Notes: generated from the sequence alone by a model not told the origin. Positions 18,983-28,336 are shown, numbered from the stretch's first letter. The stretch: 64,000 nt of DNA from Symbiodinium microadriaticum (GCA_001939145.1 LSRX01000052.1:550200-614199); one strand, 5' to 3'. A program made the numbers and translations.

Positions 18983-19095
18983 GTGAGTTCCTCTTAAAGT
19001 TTAGGGTTTAGGGTTTAGCTTAAGACACGAGATTACTATAAATCGGCATGCAGAATTTGTAGGGTACATCTCTTATTGTGATAGCTTTATCTCAG

Positions 19096-19387
19096 TTCCG
19101 CTTTAAAGCAAGAATCAAGATTTCTACTGCTGGCTAAGCTAATGCGTTCATATGGGTGGTCTGTGCACCGGGCCATACTTGTTCCCCAAGGGTCCAAGTA
19201 CTCCTCATTTATGGCTTTTGGTACCCAAAATGGACCCAAGGTCCTATAACAGGGAGTACTTGGACCCTTAGGGTTTGAATTGAAGGAACCCCTCAAGCAA
19301 GCTTTGAAGCCATCGCGCCTTTGTTGGGCAGGTGCCTGGCGGAGGCGGAGGAGGCACTCGACCGATGAAGAACACTTAGTCTATTAG
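19096..19387 (+). CDS. Two-exon model with a C2-element intron
   Basis: Exon 1 is 19096-19180 after GCTTTATCTCAG| (LLLAKLMRSYGWSVHRAIL, phase 0 at CTT|GTTCCC). The intron is 19181-19285. Exon 2 is 19286-19387 (EPLKQALKPSRLCWAG, then an Arg-run, TAG). The 105-nt intron is 86% element C2. An alternative frame of exon 2 (FEAIAPLLGRCLAEAEEALD) is also open but does not fit the phase. Not recognised. Confidence 0.5.
19184..19273. mobile_element. TIR element family C2 inside an intron
   Basis: CCCCAAGGGTCCAAGTACTCC / GGAGTACTTGGACCCTTAGGG inverted, 90 bp. The donor GT starts 3 nt before it and the acceptor AG ends 12 nt after it. Confidence 0.85.
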
Positions 19388-20036
19388 GGGTTATATAAGG
19401 GTTTCGGGTTTAGGGTTTAGGGTGGTTTCGTGAGGTTCTACAGCGGTTTGTATCAGGCTTCCGATTTCGTAAAGATCTCTCCAGCGCTGAAAGTTCAACG
19501 GTCTCTAAGTTTATATGAAGTTGTGATAATGCCTTTCTGGGGCGCTTGTACAAAAATGCAAAGCCCGACATGCTTCAGAATCCTGAAGCCCAAAAAAAGC
19601 CCGGAATCCCTAAAGCAACCACACACCCTAAGCCCTAAGCCCTAAGCCACAAAGACCAAGCCGACAAGCGCTAGGCTCTGAGTCTAAGCCCTTCCATGGA
19701 TCTCGCGATGAAATCTGCGACCCTTCCGGGAACTCTGACCAAACCTTTAGAGAAGCCCTTCTGTTGAACCGGACTTGTAAAAGGAAGCCTTTAAAGAACT
19801 GCTACGGAATCCTAAACCCTGAAGCCTAAACCGGATCCTTAAGGGGAAGTCGAGCGGATTCCTTAACTTAACCTAGCTTCAAAATTCGCAAGCCTCTTAC
19901 AGGACTCGTATAGAAGCCAGAACAGGTCCCAAGTTCCTTATCACTCTTCTCTGTGACTTCGACAAATATTAATGTTCCATCAAACCCCATTCTAATTTGT
20001 TGGGGGGCCTACACTACACCCTTACAACAACACTCA
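19388..20036. other. Low-content stretch
   Basis: Weak ORF at 19430-19645 (VKISPALKVQRSLSLYEV) with no clear splice sites. Scattered heptamer words. No element recognised. Confidence 0.35.
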
Positions 20037-20142
20037 TACGATTGATGGTATAAATCCTGCTTTGCCCATAATAAGGAACAGACCATAATTCGCATAGTGT
20101 AGGGTCCTTAAGGTAATGCAGATTTTATATTATCAACAGTAG
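20037..20142. mobile_element. TIR element family G, copy
   Basis: TACGATTGATGGTATAAATC .. GATTTTATATTATCAACAGTA. Confidence 0.85.
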
Positions 20143-20207
20143 TATGGATCCCGTCGAACTCAAAAGGAGCCTAGACGAAACTAAGCCCTAAACCCCTCAA
20201 TTGGACT

Positions 20208-20325
20208 TACCCTAAGGGTCCATGTGCCCAAACAGTATATACTTAGGCCTTAAAGTAGTCCCTATATAGGTACTTTGGGGACAAAGTATATACTACTTAT
20301 GTGGGCACATGGACCCTTAGGGTTA
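20208..20325. mobile_element. TIR element family B, copy
   Basis: TACCCTAAGGGTCCATGTGC .. GGGCACATGGACCCTTAGGGTTA. Its right end plus flank is then repeated (see 20311-20515). Confidence 0.9.
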
Positions 20326-20515
20326 ACACAGAAACCCTAAACCCTAAACCTAAGCCGGACCCTTAGGGCTAACGCAGAAGCCCTAAAGCCTAAACCGGAC
20401 CCCTAGGGTTAACGCAAAAACCCTAAACCCTAAACCCAAGCCTACTTGAAACCCTAAGCCCTAAACCGGACCCCAAGCCTATTTGAATCCCTAAACCGCA
20501 CCCGTAGGGTTAACT
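20311..20515. repeat. B-element right end repeated five times with heptamer spacers
   Basis: GGACCC(T/C)TAGGG(T/C)TAAC-like words start at 20311, 20357, 20397, 20468 (truncated) and 20498. CCCTAAA-type spacers of about 15-60 nt separate them. Confidence 0.85.
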
Positions 20516-20820
20516 TCAGGGGCCACCGGATCTTCTCCCCAAGCGTCGCCACGCAGAGAACCCGGTGAGCCTTTCAGGTTCCAAGGTTGAGGGGTGTAGG
20601 GTTTAAGGTGTCAGGATTTAGGGCTTAAGGTTTCAGGATTTAGGGCTTAAGGTTCAAGATTTTATGGATTAGGATTTAGGGTTTGGGGCTTAGGGTTTAG
20701 GGTTAAGCACTTAGGGTTTAGGATTTAGGGTTTATAGGATCAAAAGAGGCTTGGGGTTTCGGATGTGTCAGATTGTTTTCAGGGTTTCAGGATCGATGAG
20801 GTTATTCATATGTTTTTTTT

Positions 20821-20919
20821 CCAAAGGGTCCTAGGTACCCATATGGTAGAATTACTATCAGAAACTGTTATTATGATTTGGGGAAAGTATCCCCCTTAAC
20901 AGCACCTAGGACCCTTTGG
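20821..20919. mobile_element. TIR element family E, single copy
   Basis: CCAAAGGGTCCTAGGTACCC at the left, GCACCTAGGACCCTTTGG at the right, 99 bp. The 20580-20770 flank is diverged TTTAGGG. Confidence 0.75.
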
Positions 20920-21736
20920 GGTTTTTGAAGGGTTTGATGCATTGGATTATCAGGAGCCTATACGGTTTCGTTGCGGGCCATGTAAGTGTCCTCAAGGGTC
21001 TATGCTTCTTGGTTTTACGGTTCTGCGCCATACGTTGTGATAAGCAGTAGGTACAGTACATGTTGATGAGGGCCTTGTGAATCCTGAAGTGCAGTGATGT
21101 GTATCTCCCATTAATCGCGGTGCACGCTTCGGTTTCGTTCAGACCATACAGCACCCGCATGCGCCTGATGTCCCAGATCTATCATTGCCTTTTCGTGTTA
21201 CCCGACCTTTCAGCACCACATGAACCTGCAAAGTAGGGCCGTCAGACTGCCCTTATAAGCACCATTTGGGGGGGCGCGTGTGTGCATACGGTGGGAGAGC
21301 CAAGATTATTAGCGTAGGATTGGCGGGTTTTGGATTAAGGGTGTAGGCTCCCAGGTAGCACTCTTTTACCACTTTCGTTTTCGTGCTTCAAGTTGACAAA
21401 TAAAAAAATAAAGGAACTTATGGATCCCCTTATATAGAATTCTTATGGCAACCTTGCAGAACTGCGTGAGAGGAGCATCCCCAAACCCAAAATCCTGAAA
21501 ACCCAACAACCCGCTGTCCCCAAACTGGCCCTACCTCCAGAACCCCAAGACCCCACCTTGATTCAACTACCATAACTTACTTTTTCGCAGGTTCTTCTTA
21601 TGAACAGTCATACAGAAGTTTCAGTGATCCTACAATAATCAAGCAGGGATCGGTATGTCATGGTAAACCCCACAGACCCCCAACATCTTAAAAGCCTAAC
21701 CAAAACTCTAAACCCCAAGCTTTCAATCCCGAAACT
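20920..21736. other. No firm feature
   Basis: A minus ORF at 20906-21160 and short AT-richer stretches. No confident exon, element or array was identified. Confidence 0.35.
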
Positions 21737-22132
21737 TCAAACTGCCGAGAGCGCCGCTGACCATTTGCATGGGCGCTCGAGGCTCCGACCGAGGCCCGCG
21801 GCCGAGCGTCTCGACAGGACGGTGAGGGAGGGAGGGTAAAGCCTCCCGGTAAACGGAGACGGAGGTGACTCGGCTAAAACGGGCGACCCGGACCTAGGGC
21901 CTGTCCCACCGCCCTTTTTGGGGTCTGCGAGATTCCTGGCCATTTTCCGAACCCGGTGGGTCTTAGGGGGCGACCTCTCGGGTTTGGGTGGCTGTGTGGT
22001 AGGTTTTGGGGGACGATTTGTTGGTAAACCAGACTCAGGATAGGTGATTAGACTTCGAGCAACCCGGGTTGTTTGTTGGAAACCCTTGCTTCTCGTCGAG
22101 CGGCCGGCATAGGCCGCGAGGACCCACAACAC
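21737..22132 (-). CDS. GC-rich minus-strand ORF, doubtful
   Basis: 131 codons, Pro/Arg/Ser-rich (PPKPTTQPPKPERSPPK). It is one of the longest repeat-free ORFs in the window and the DNA is clearly GC-richer than its flanks. A disordered protein or a chance ORF in GC-rich DNA are both possible. Low-complexity composition prevents a call. Confidence 0.3.
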   Translation of the reverse strand: MLWVLAAYAGRSTRSKGFQQTTRVARSLITYPESGLPTNRPPKPTTQPPKPERSPPKTHRVRKMARNLADPKKGGGTGPRSGSPVLAESPPSPFTGRLYPPSLTVLSRRSAAGLGRSLERPCKWSAALSAV

Positions 22133-22581
22133 GACACCAATCCATCTCAGTTGTGGTTTGATGTGAAATGTGGTCGTTTATGTGTCGAACTGCGGGGGGA
22201 AACGAAAAAACAAGAAAGCCCCCCTTGAGGGAGTTTTGGGCGGTGAACCCTAAACCCTAATTGAGAATAGTTGGGGTGGTTGGGGCGGGACTACATGCTG
22301 ACGCAAGCGCGCGATAAGCGGGTGCACCCTATTCCTAAAGTAAAAGGCACGCCCACCGCGTGCGCACTGTATACGCACCTCATAAGCCCCAAACCCCAAA
22401 ACCCCCAAAGTGAAAACCCCGAGCCTTAAAACTACAACCTCTAGACCTTCAAACACAAGCAAACAAACCCGAAACCCCAAAACCCTAATCCCTACATAAC
22501 CCGTATAGAACCCCTTCATGCATCCCCTTTATAGGGACCCTCGGTCTGGGTTGTTCAAGTTCAAGCTCTGAACCCCAAAGC

Positions 22582-22845
22582 TTGAACCTTAAAACCCTGG
22601 CTCCAAGCCCGTCCATGAATGCCAGAAGGCTGAGGATGGCGCTGGCGACGGCTCGCGACAAAGGCAAGGCAGTCAAGTACCAGAAGATGAAAGCAGTCGG
22701 ATCGCTCCTGACCTGGGCAGCGGACCTGATTGAGGTGCAACGCAGCCCCCGGGCCCACAAGTCCATGCTGATCAACAAGCTGTTCAAGAGGTTGCAAGAT
22801 GGCTTCAGCTGGGTCTTCCTTGAAAAGCCTTGGGCATGTCCTTGA
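22582..22845 (+). CDS. Exon-like block, helical basic protein segment
   Basis: Reads MNARRLRMALATARDKGKAV, then VGSLLTWAADLIEVQRSPRA and LINKLFKRLQDG. Third codon positions are GC-rich, unlike heptamer ORFs. Ends TGA at 22845. Not recognised. Overlaps a minus-strand reading at 22809-22985. Confidence 0.45.
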   Translation: MNLKTLAPSPSMNARRLRMALATARDKGKAVKYQKMKAVGSLLTWAADLIEVQRSPRAHKSMLINKLFKRLQDGFSWVFLEKPWACP

Positions 22846-22985
22846 TCGGCAAAGCTTTGGCCTTCGCCTTCGGGGCATTGTCCTCGATCGCCAGAGCATT
22901 GGCCTTCGGAGCACCACGGGCCTTCTTCGCTTGCATTCCCGGCACCGTCTTCGAATAGAAAGCCGAGGAAGTGGTGCCCTTGCCC
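22809..22985 (-). CDS. Ala/Lys-rich minus-strand reading, conflicting strand
   Basis: MGKGTTSSAFYSKTVPGMQA, then KARGAPKANALAIEDNAP, to TGA at 22809. Strongly GC3-biased and protein-like. It lies exactly between two + strand exon-like blocks, so either this segment is inverted relative to its neighbours or one reading is spurious. Confidence 0.35.
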
Positions 22986-23165
22986 ATGGCTCCGAACACA
23001 AAAAGAATCACCAAAGGATCCGGCCTCGAACAGAAATCTCTGCCAACCCCAAAGCCCTCAAAGCAGAGGTCTTGGCTCCAAGAGGGCGTCTTCGACCTCC
23101 CGGAGTGGATCGAAGCAGTCGCCACTGGGCAGCCCTTTTATCTTGTGTTGCAGTGGGGTCCCTAA
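22986..23165 (+). CDS. Terminal exon-like block
   Basis: MAPNTKRITKGSGLEQ-type start region, then GVFDLPEWIEAVATGQPFYL and a TAA at 23163-23165. Could be the 3' end of the same gene as 22582-22845. Product unknown. Confidence 0.45.
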   Translation: MAPNTKRITKGSGLEQKSLPTPKPSKQRSWLQEGVFDLPEWIEAVATGQPFYLVLQWGP

Positions 23166-23575
23166 GGCCCAAACCCTGAAGGCAATACCTATTGTAGGGT
23201 TTTTTGGGGGTTTAAGGGTTTTGGCAACTTCAGGAATTTGGGGGTTTGGCTTGGACTTTAGGCCTTCCTTATATCGTTTGCGGGGTTGCAGGGTTTAGCG
23301 AGTTTGGGGACTTGAAGCGGCCGTGCGTTGGTCTAGGGATATCGGAAGGCTGTAAAGAGCTTACATGTGTTTTAATATGTGGTAGAGTTAGAAGGATTTG
23401 CTTTGCGGTTTGATGAGGACGCTGCGTACTTGCAGGTAGTGTCATAAGTGAGGTATCTAGCCGTTTGCTTTCAAGTCCAAACCCCAAATCAGGCCTGAAC
23501 GCCTGAGGCGTAAACCTTGCAAGAATTAAAACCGCGTAACAGTTAAAAACCTACACGAACAACCGTGGTGCAAAG

Positions 23576-23698
23576 ATGTGTAAAGCGCTTCAGGGTATTT
23601 CGAAACGACGAGTTCCAAGAGATGCCTTGCAGAAATCGAAGCCTGCTTGTCAACCCAAAAAGAACACACTCTCCCCCCTTCAAACATGTCAAACCTAA
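23576..23698 (+). CDS. Short basic ORF / exon
   Basis: ATG start, 40 residues (MCKALQGISKRRVPRDALQK..), TAA. Lys/Arg-rich. Followed within 50 nt by another exon-like block. Confidence 0.4.
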   Translation: MCKALQGISKRRVPRDALQKSKPACQPKKNTLSPLQTCQT

Positions 23699-23747
23699 GC
23701 CCTAAGCGCCTAAGCCCTCTACCTACGCCCTATACGTAATCCTCTAG

Positions 23748-23833
23748 AGCAACGAAAACAAGGACCGCCGGGAAGCAGTCCTTGCAGCGCGTCTCTTCGA
23801 AGCTCCGAAAAGGCTCCAAGGAAAAGAGGCCAG
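23748..23833 (+). CDS. Internal exon, charged helix
   Basis: Acceptor AATCCTCTAG|, NENKDRREAVLAARLFEAPK then RLQGKEA, donor GCCAG|GTCAAG; phase 0 in, 2 out. Function unknown. Confidence 0.5.
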
Positions 23834-23922
23834 GTCAAGTGTTTCAAGTTTGGGGGCGCGGTTACCGGGCTTAGGGTTTAGGGTTCATGTGGGGTTTAGA
23901 GTTAGAGTTTACGGTTTAAGGT

Positions 23923-24207
23923 TTAGGGGTTAAGTTTAGGGTTGGGGACTGAGGTTTTAACTCCGAAGATTTTGAAATTCCCAGTCGTTAGGGTTCCTTG
24001 TTGTTGCCCTAGTAAAGCCTGCCCCAATATCATCTTACTACATAGGCCCTGAAGCTCCAGCGGCTGTTCTTTCACCGCTTTTGGGCTGAAACACCATACT
24101 ATGCAAGGCCTTCGGGCTATTTGGATTGGTGGGGTTTTGGGGTAAAGTTGCCAGAATAAGGAACCGTCACGGATAGTTCTTACTTTTACGTCCATGCGGT
24201 GAGCCAA
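23923..24207 (-). CDS. Minus-strand ORF, unknown
   Basis: ATG start, 94 residues; contains DVKVRTIRDGSLFWQLYPKT and VKEQPLELQGLCSKMILGQA. The last residues run into heptamer DNA (NPKLNP, stop). Repeat-free core; not recognised. Confidence 0.4.
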   Translation of the reverse strand: MAHRMDVKVRTIRDGSLFWQLYPKTPPIQIARRPCIVWCFSPKAVKEQPLELQGLCSKMILGQALLGQQQGTLTTGNFKIFGVKTSVPNPKLNP

Positions 24208-24340
24208 GTTGGAGATCTGGCTTAGGCTCTGTTTAGGCTTTAGGTGTTCAGGGCTTTAGGTCTTGAGAAATCAGGGCCAAGCGTGTCAGGATGCTTCAGC
24301 CAGGGTGTACGTCGAATTTGACCCTAAACCCTCTAAGCCC

Positions 24341-24434
24341 TACCTGGACCCTGAAAAACCTACTTTTTTAAGGACCTATATAAAGAAATCATAATAAGGA
24401 GCCCTAAAAAGGCAGGTTCTTTGGGGTCCAGGTA
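24341..24434. mobile_element. TIR element family F, copy 1
   Basis: TACCTGGACCCTGAAAAACC .. GGCAGGTTCTTTGGGGTCCAGGTA. Family F is about 80-105 bp, with TAAGGAC.TATATAA..AAATCATAATAAGGA.CCCT in the core. About nine copies. Ends read TACCTGG / CCAGGTA. Confidence 0.9.
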
Positions 24435-24482
24435 AACTCTCAAACCTAAACCGCTCTCCGAGGGTGATGGGCTCCGGGATGA

Positions 24483-24587
24483 TACGGTTGATGGTATAAA
24501 TCCTGCATTACCCATAATAAGGAGTATACCATAATTCCCATAGTTTATGGTCCTTAAGGTAATGCAGGATTTATATCATCAACGGTA
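24483..24587. mobile_element. TIR element family G, reference copy
   Basis: TACGGTTGATGGTATAAATC .. GATTTATATCATCAACGGTA, 105 bp; the best-preserved ends in the family. Confidence 0.92.
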
Positions 24588-24599
24588 TTTCCTCTGCAG

Positions 24600-24636
24600 G
24601 ATTTACGAAACCCCCGATGTTGACATAGACCACTGA
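24600..24636 (+). CDS. Small terminal exon
   Basis: A strong acceptor GTATTTCCTCTGCAG| lies 12 nt after a G element, then IYETPDVDIDH and TGA. Too short for assignment. Confidence 0.4.
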
Positions 24637-24780
24637 GAACCACGGCTCCAAGCCGCAGGGGTTCCGTCTTTTTGGGATCTCTTAGGGTTCAGGATTTCGG
24701 GTTTTCGGTCTAGGGTTTAGGATTCTTTACTGTAGGGTTTAGGGTTTCGGAAGCTCGATCAAATAAATAAGATCACTTGA

Positions 24781-24846
24781 GCGCCATTTGGTGTGTAACC
24801 GCCGGTTTTCCGGGAGACAGTGAAGTGCGAAGTCCTCGTATTAATG
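24781..24846 (+). CDS. Internal exon candidate
   Basis: AIWCVTAGFPGDSEVRSPRI, with donor AAT|GTGAGC; acceptor CACTTGAG| is weak. A (TA)n/(TACA)n microsatellite follows at 24889-24930. Confidence 0.35.
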
Positions 24847-25065
24847 TGAGCCTTGTCCCCTGCAAGTATATATTTAGGGTTTTGGGTTACATATATATAT
24901 ATATATACATACATACATACATACATACATGCATCTATTCTGTATCTGTATGTAGGCTTTCGGATTAAAAACCATGGACATCAAACCCTGTACTATCTAC
25001 GCAAAAGACCACATGACTGAGTGAGTAGGTTTTTTTTAGGTTTAGGGTTTAGGGTCCAGGGTTTA

Positions 25066-25748
25066 GTGGGGTGGCCGAAAGAGACCGAAGAGAGATGATG
25101 GCTTCGGAGCCGGATCTGCAGTTTTGCAATGGCAACTTGACGGGCAGGGCACATCCGCCCCAAATGTGACATTCTCCTTCACGTGAAGCCGCCCCTGGCA
25201 GAGGGATCCGTGTTCTATCGGAGCGCCAACGGGTGCTTCTTGACAAGTGAGCGCATCGCTCCCAAAGCTATTGTTGCGGTAACCATCCGCGAGACGCAAG
25301 AGCGGGTTGATGCCGAAGCAGATTTTTCCGCACCACTTCCTTCGGTTGTTTTGCAGCGATAATACGCGTACTCAGGGCCCACCTCTGAAGGGTGCTGAGT
25401 CGAGGGTGCCCAACCTCGTCACCCAGATAAGTGAGGTTGAGATGCAGGTGAGACCTGGGCTCACGTGGCAGCACCATGACTGGTGCATTCATAAGGCGGC
25501 ATCAGCAGATCCGGAGTTTGACAAGCAGTTCTTTGCCGAGTGAGATCACCCCAGACATCAGAAAGGCATGTGTGCTGGGCTTTTCGGATCAGGTGCCACT
25601 CTGGCTGAAGCCGCGATACAAGTCAACGTCTGGTTCACTTGCAACCGGCGGGAGTAGAACCCTGAGCAGACTCACCAACCCAAGCCAGCTGATCCGAAAA
25701 TCCATATTCACGTCGAACCTTGCTAGTGAAGCAGCCAGACAACCTTAA
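25066..25748 (+). pseudogene. Decayed coding region, possible DDE-transposase remnant
   Basis: Protein-like readings follow each other with frame changes: MASEPDLQFCNGNLTG (about 25096), VKPPLAEGSVFYRSANGCFL and AIVAVTIRETQERVDAEADF (to 25356), GAESRVPNLVTQISEVEMQ (to 25447), then DIRKACVLGFSDQVPLWLK (25545 onward). The breaks can be frameshifts or short introns (e.g. CAG|GTGAGA..CATCAGCAG|, 25448-25508, phase 0). SDQVPLW resembles the Asp-Gln-x-Pro region around the first catalytic Asp of some pogo/Tc1-type transposases. That assignment is weak and the second and third acidic residues cannot be placed. Confidence 0.4.
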
Positions 25749-25945
25749 ACCCTAAAAGCTCTCTAAGAACCCTAAACCTCGAAATCCTAAACCCTAAATC
25801 CCTAAACCCTAAACCGTCCGGGAGCCTCGTGCGGGAGCCCTTCAAGGAACCCTAAAAGCTCTCTAAGAACCCTAAACCTCGAAATCCTAAACCCTAAATC
25901 CCTAAACCCTAAACCGTCCGGGAGCCTCGTGCGGGAGCCCTTCAA
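25748..25945. repeat. Exact 100-bp tandem duplication
   Basis: AACCCTAAAAGCTCTCTAAG.. recurs exactly 100 nt later (25748 and 25848) through ..GGGAGCCCTTCAA. The unit contains telomere-like words. Confidence 0.97.
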
Positions 25946-26202
25946 TAGACCCCGAATAAGGTAGGTTTTTCGTGCTAATAATTACAGGTAAGATCCGTAC
26001 CCTTAACCCTAGACCCTAAACCATAAAAGCTAAACCCCTAAACCCAAACCCTAAACCTTAAACCCTAAACCCTAAACCATATAAAAGCTAAACCCCTAAA
26101 CCCTACACCCCTAAACCCTCATAAACCCTAAACCCTAGACCTTAAACCATAAACCCCTAATGCGGGAACCCATATAATGAACCTGAAACCTTCCTTGACC
26201 AG

Positions 26203-26271
26203 TCTGGAGCCAGCGTTGCCCGGTGGCTGGACGACGACGACGGACTGCTTGCAAGGGCTCTAGAGTTCTAG
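26203..26271 (+). CDS. Short terminal exon
   Basis: Acceptor CTTCCTTGACCAG|, SGASVARWLDDDDGLLARAL, TAG just before TTTAGGG repeats. Confidence 0.4.
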   Translation, partial: SGASVARWLDDDDGLLARALEF

Positions 26272-26642
26272 TTTAGGGTTTAGGGGTTTAGGGTCTATGG
26301 GTTTCCTTTAGAGCAAGGGCAAGGGGGCTTAGGGTTCGAGGTTAGCAAGGTCTTTTCGGGGCTTACAAACGCGTTAGAGGTTTGGAATATATGGTCTTTA
26401 TGAAGGTTTATTTAGTTGGGTGCTTTCAGGGTATACGTTTATAATAGCAGAATCAATGCACTTTACGCTTTCTGTGACAATATTATCCCCCCATAGAACT
26501 GAAAGTTTACGCGTTTGTTAGCAGCAACAAGGGCGGGGTCTCGCTACAGACCCTACGACCCTAAACCCGCAAACCCTGAACCCTACACCCTTCGGGTTGT
26601 AGGGTTTTCCCTTCAAACTCAGGGCCCTGATACGTTCTGCAG

Positions 26643-26711
26643 ACTGGAAAGCTGGGATTCCCGAGACTTGCCAGGAAAAAACAGCTTAACCCAGACCCCT
26701 TAAGGCCATAA
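26643..26711 (+). CDS. Terminal exon candidate
   Basis: Acceptor ATACGTTCTGCAG|, TGKLGFPRLARKKQLNPDPL, TAA. An alternative frame (LESWDSRDLPGKNSLTQTP) is also open. Confidence 0.35.
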   Translation, partial: TGKLGFPRLARKKQLNPDPLRP

Positions 26712-26843
26712 AGTTTTTTTTATCAACCAAAATGAAAATGAGTCGTTCTACTATGTCCCCAAGACTCCCAGTCCCAGTACACGAATACCCACATTCGGGG
26801 TCAAAAATCGATAGACAATACCTACTTCGGCCAACAGCTATGT

Positions 26844-26987
26844 CCCTAAGGCTCCATGTGCCCATATAGTATATACTTAGGCCTTGAAGTGCCTGTATAG
26901 GGACCCCTTTAAGGCTAAGTATCTACTGTAACGGTTTAGGGTTTAGAGTTAAGTAGCTACTATACATGGTACATGGAGCCTCTGGGT
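26844..26987. mobile_element. Family B element with telomere-like insert
   Basis: CCCTAAGGCTCCATGTGCCC .. GGTACATGGAGCCTCTGGG; compensating changes in both arms keep the pairing. Inside the right half, ACGGTTTAGGGTTTAGAGTT is bracketed by AAGTATCTACT (26917) and AAGTAGCTACT (26951). Confidence 0.8.
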
Positions 26988-27010
26988 GTGGAGCCTTGGA
27001 GTACTAACGT

Positions 27011-27265
27011 ATGGCTGAAGGATGGGCCCTCTCTTCAGATATTTCATTGGTTCGGTGCTTGAACGAGGCACGGAAGGGCTTTTTCGCTATGCACCCGTTT
27101 TTAAGGAGATTCCGAGAAATTGGAGGATTAGGGTTAGTAGGTCTTATCAAGGTTGTAGGCTATAAAGGGTCTAAGGGTCCCTTATTAAGAAGCTCGAGCC
27201 GTTGCGGGGTTTCGGAAGGTCAGTGGAGGGTTGCAGATCACGGCTGTTCATTTGGCAGGGCCTGA
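27011..27265 (+). CDS. Weak ORF after a B element
   Basis: ATG, then AEGWALSSDISLVRCLNEAR and FFAMHPFLRRFREIG; the latter part is heptamer-influenced. Exon limits unclear. Confidence 0.3.
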   Translation: MAEGWALSSDISLVRCLNEARKGFFAMHPFLRRFREIGGLGLVGLIKVVGYKGSKGPLLRSSSRCGVSEGQWRVADHGCSFGRA

Positions 27266-27454
27266 ACCCTAAACCCCAAACCCTAAACCCTAAACCCTAA
27301 GCCCTATAATCCCTGAGCCCTGAGCCCTATAAACCCTGTTAGCGATTCTATTTCACAGATCCTAATCTACTTAACCCTCAAACCCTAAAGCTCAAGAGTC
27401 CCAGGAGCGAAACAACTTTCTGCAGAAGGTGCAGAGAGATCTCTACTGTGGTTT

Positions 27455-27640
27455 AGGGTTTAGGGTTTGGGCTTTAGAGTTTAGGGTTTGGGCTTTAAGG
27501 GTTTAAGGTTTGGGCTTTAGGGTTTAGGGTTTGAGCTTTGGGGTTTAGGGTTTGGGCTTTAGGGTTTAGGGTTTGGGCTTAGGGCTTTGGGTTTGGGCTT
27601 TAGGGCTTTGAGTCTATGGTTTGGGGTTTTAGAGGTTGGG
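27455..27640. repeat. Telomere-derived higher-order repeat
   Basis: Unit TTTAGGGTTTGGGCTTTAGG (about 21 bp, i.e. three variant heptamers) repeated about eight times. Short GGTTCTRT words follow to 27950. Confidence 0.85.
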
Positions 27641-27952
27641 GTTTAGGGTCGTGTAAGAGGTTTTCGCAAGCTTTGTAGAGGGTTAGCAAAGGGTTCTGTA
27701 TGATTGTATAGGGTTGTTGTTTACAGGGTTAGCTTGTACATGCTTCGTGCAGGGGTTCTATGAAGCCTGTTTTTTGATTCTGCAAGGGATCTATTAGTTT
27801 TTAGCCTGTTTTTTGCCTCTGTAAGGGATCTATTAGTTTTGTTGTAATTACCTGGTTTTCTACATGTTTATAAGGTTTCTGTAGTAGGTTCTATAGCGAT
27901 TCTGACGAGGGTTCTACCAGGTTTCATACGGTGTTCTGTTGTCGTTCTCTAG

Positions 27953-28209
27953 CGTTTGAACAGAGGCTCTACGGGCGTTCTGTCAGGGTTCCATAACGTA
28001 TACCATCTTATACCCTTAAAAACCCTCAACACCCCTCAACCTCCACATCATTCCACAACCGAGGCGAATGGCAGAAAATGGCAGACTCTCATGAGGAGGT
28101 CGTCTAAACCCGAAGCCTTAAAACAAAAGCCAAACAACCCTAAATGATAAACCCCTTGAGGAGGTCGTCTAGCTCCGTCAACTCCAGGTCCAAGAAGTTT
28201 AAGGCTTAG
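27953..28209 (+). CDS. Two-exon model split by a telomere-like intron with target duplication
   Basis: Exon 1 is 27953-28098 (after TCGTTCTCTAG|, VYHLIPLKTLNTPQPPHHST, GRKWQTLMRR), intron 28099-28163, exon 2 is 28164-28209 (SSSSVNSRSKKFKA, TAG). The 14-mer GAGGAGGTCGTCTA is present at both intron edges (28093 and 28158) and contains AG|GT. Splicing at the two copies rebuilds one uninterrupted copy and keeps the frame. The insert is AACCC/CCCTAAA-like. Product unknown, Ser/Arg-rich end. Confidence 0.5.
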
Positions 28210-28336
28210 GGCTTAGGATTTAGGGCGGGTTAAGGGTATAGGGTTTAGGGCTTAGGGTTTAGGGCTTTGGGTTTAGGGTTTGTCTAGGGTTTTGGGTTTA
28301 GGGTTTAGGGCTTAGGGTCTAGGGTTTAGGGTTTAG

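Noticed and set aside
21737..22132. rRNA-like GC-rich block
   Set aside because: No recognisable conserved rRNA core words on either strand; kept only as a doubtful ORF.
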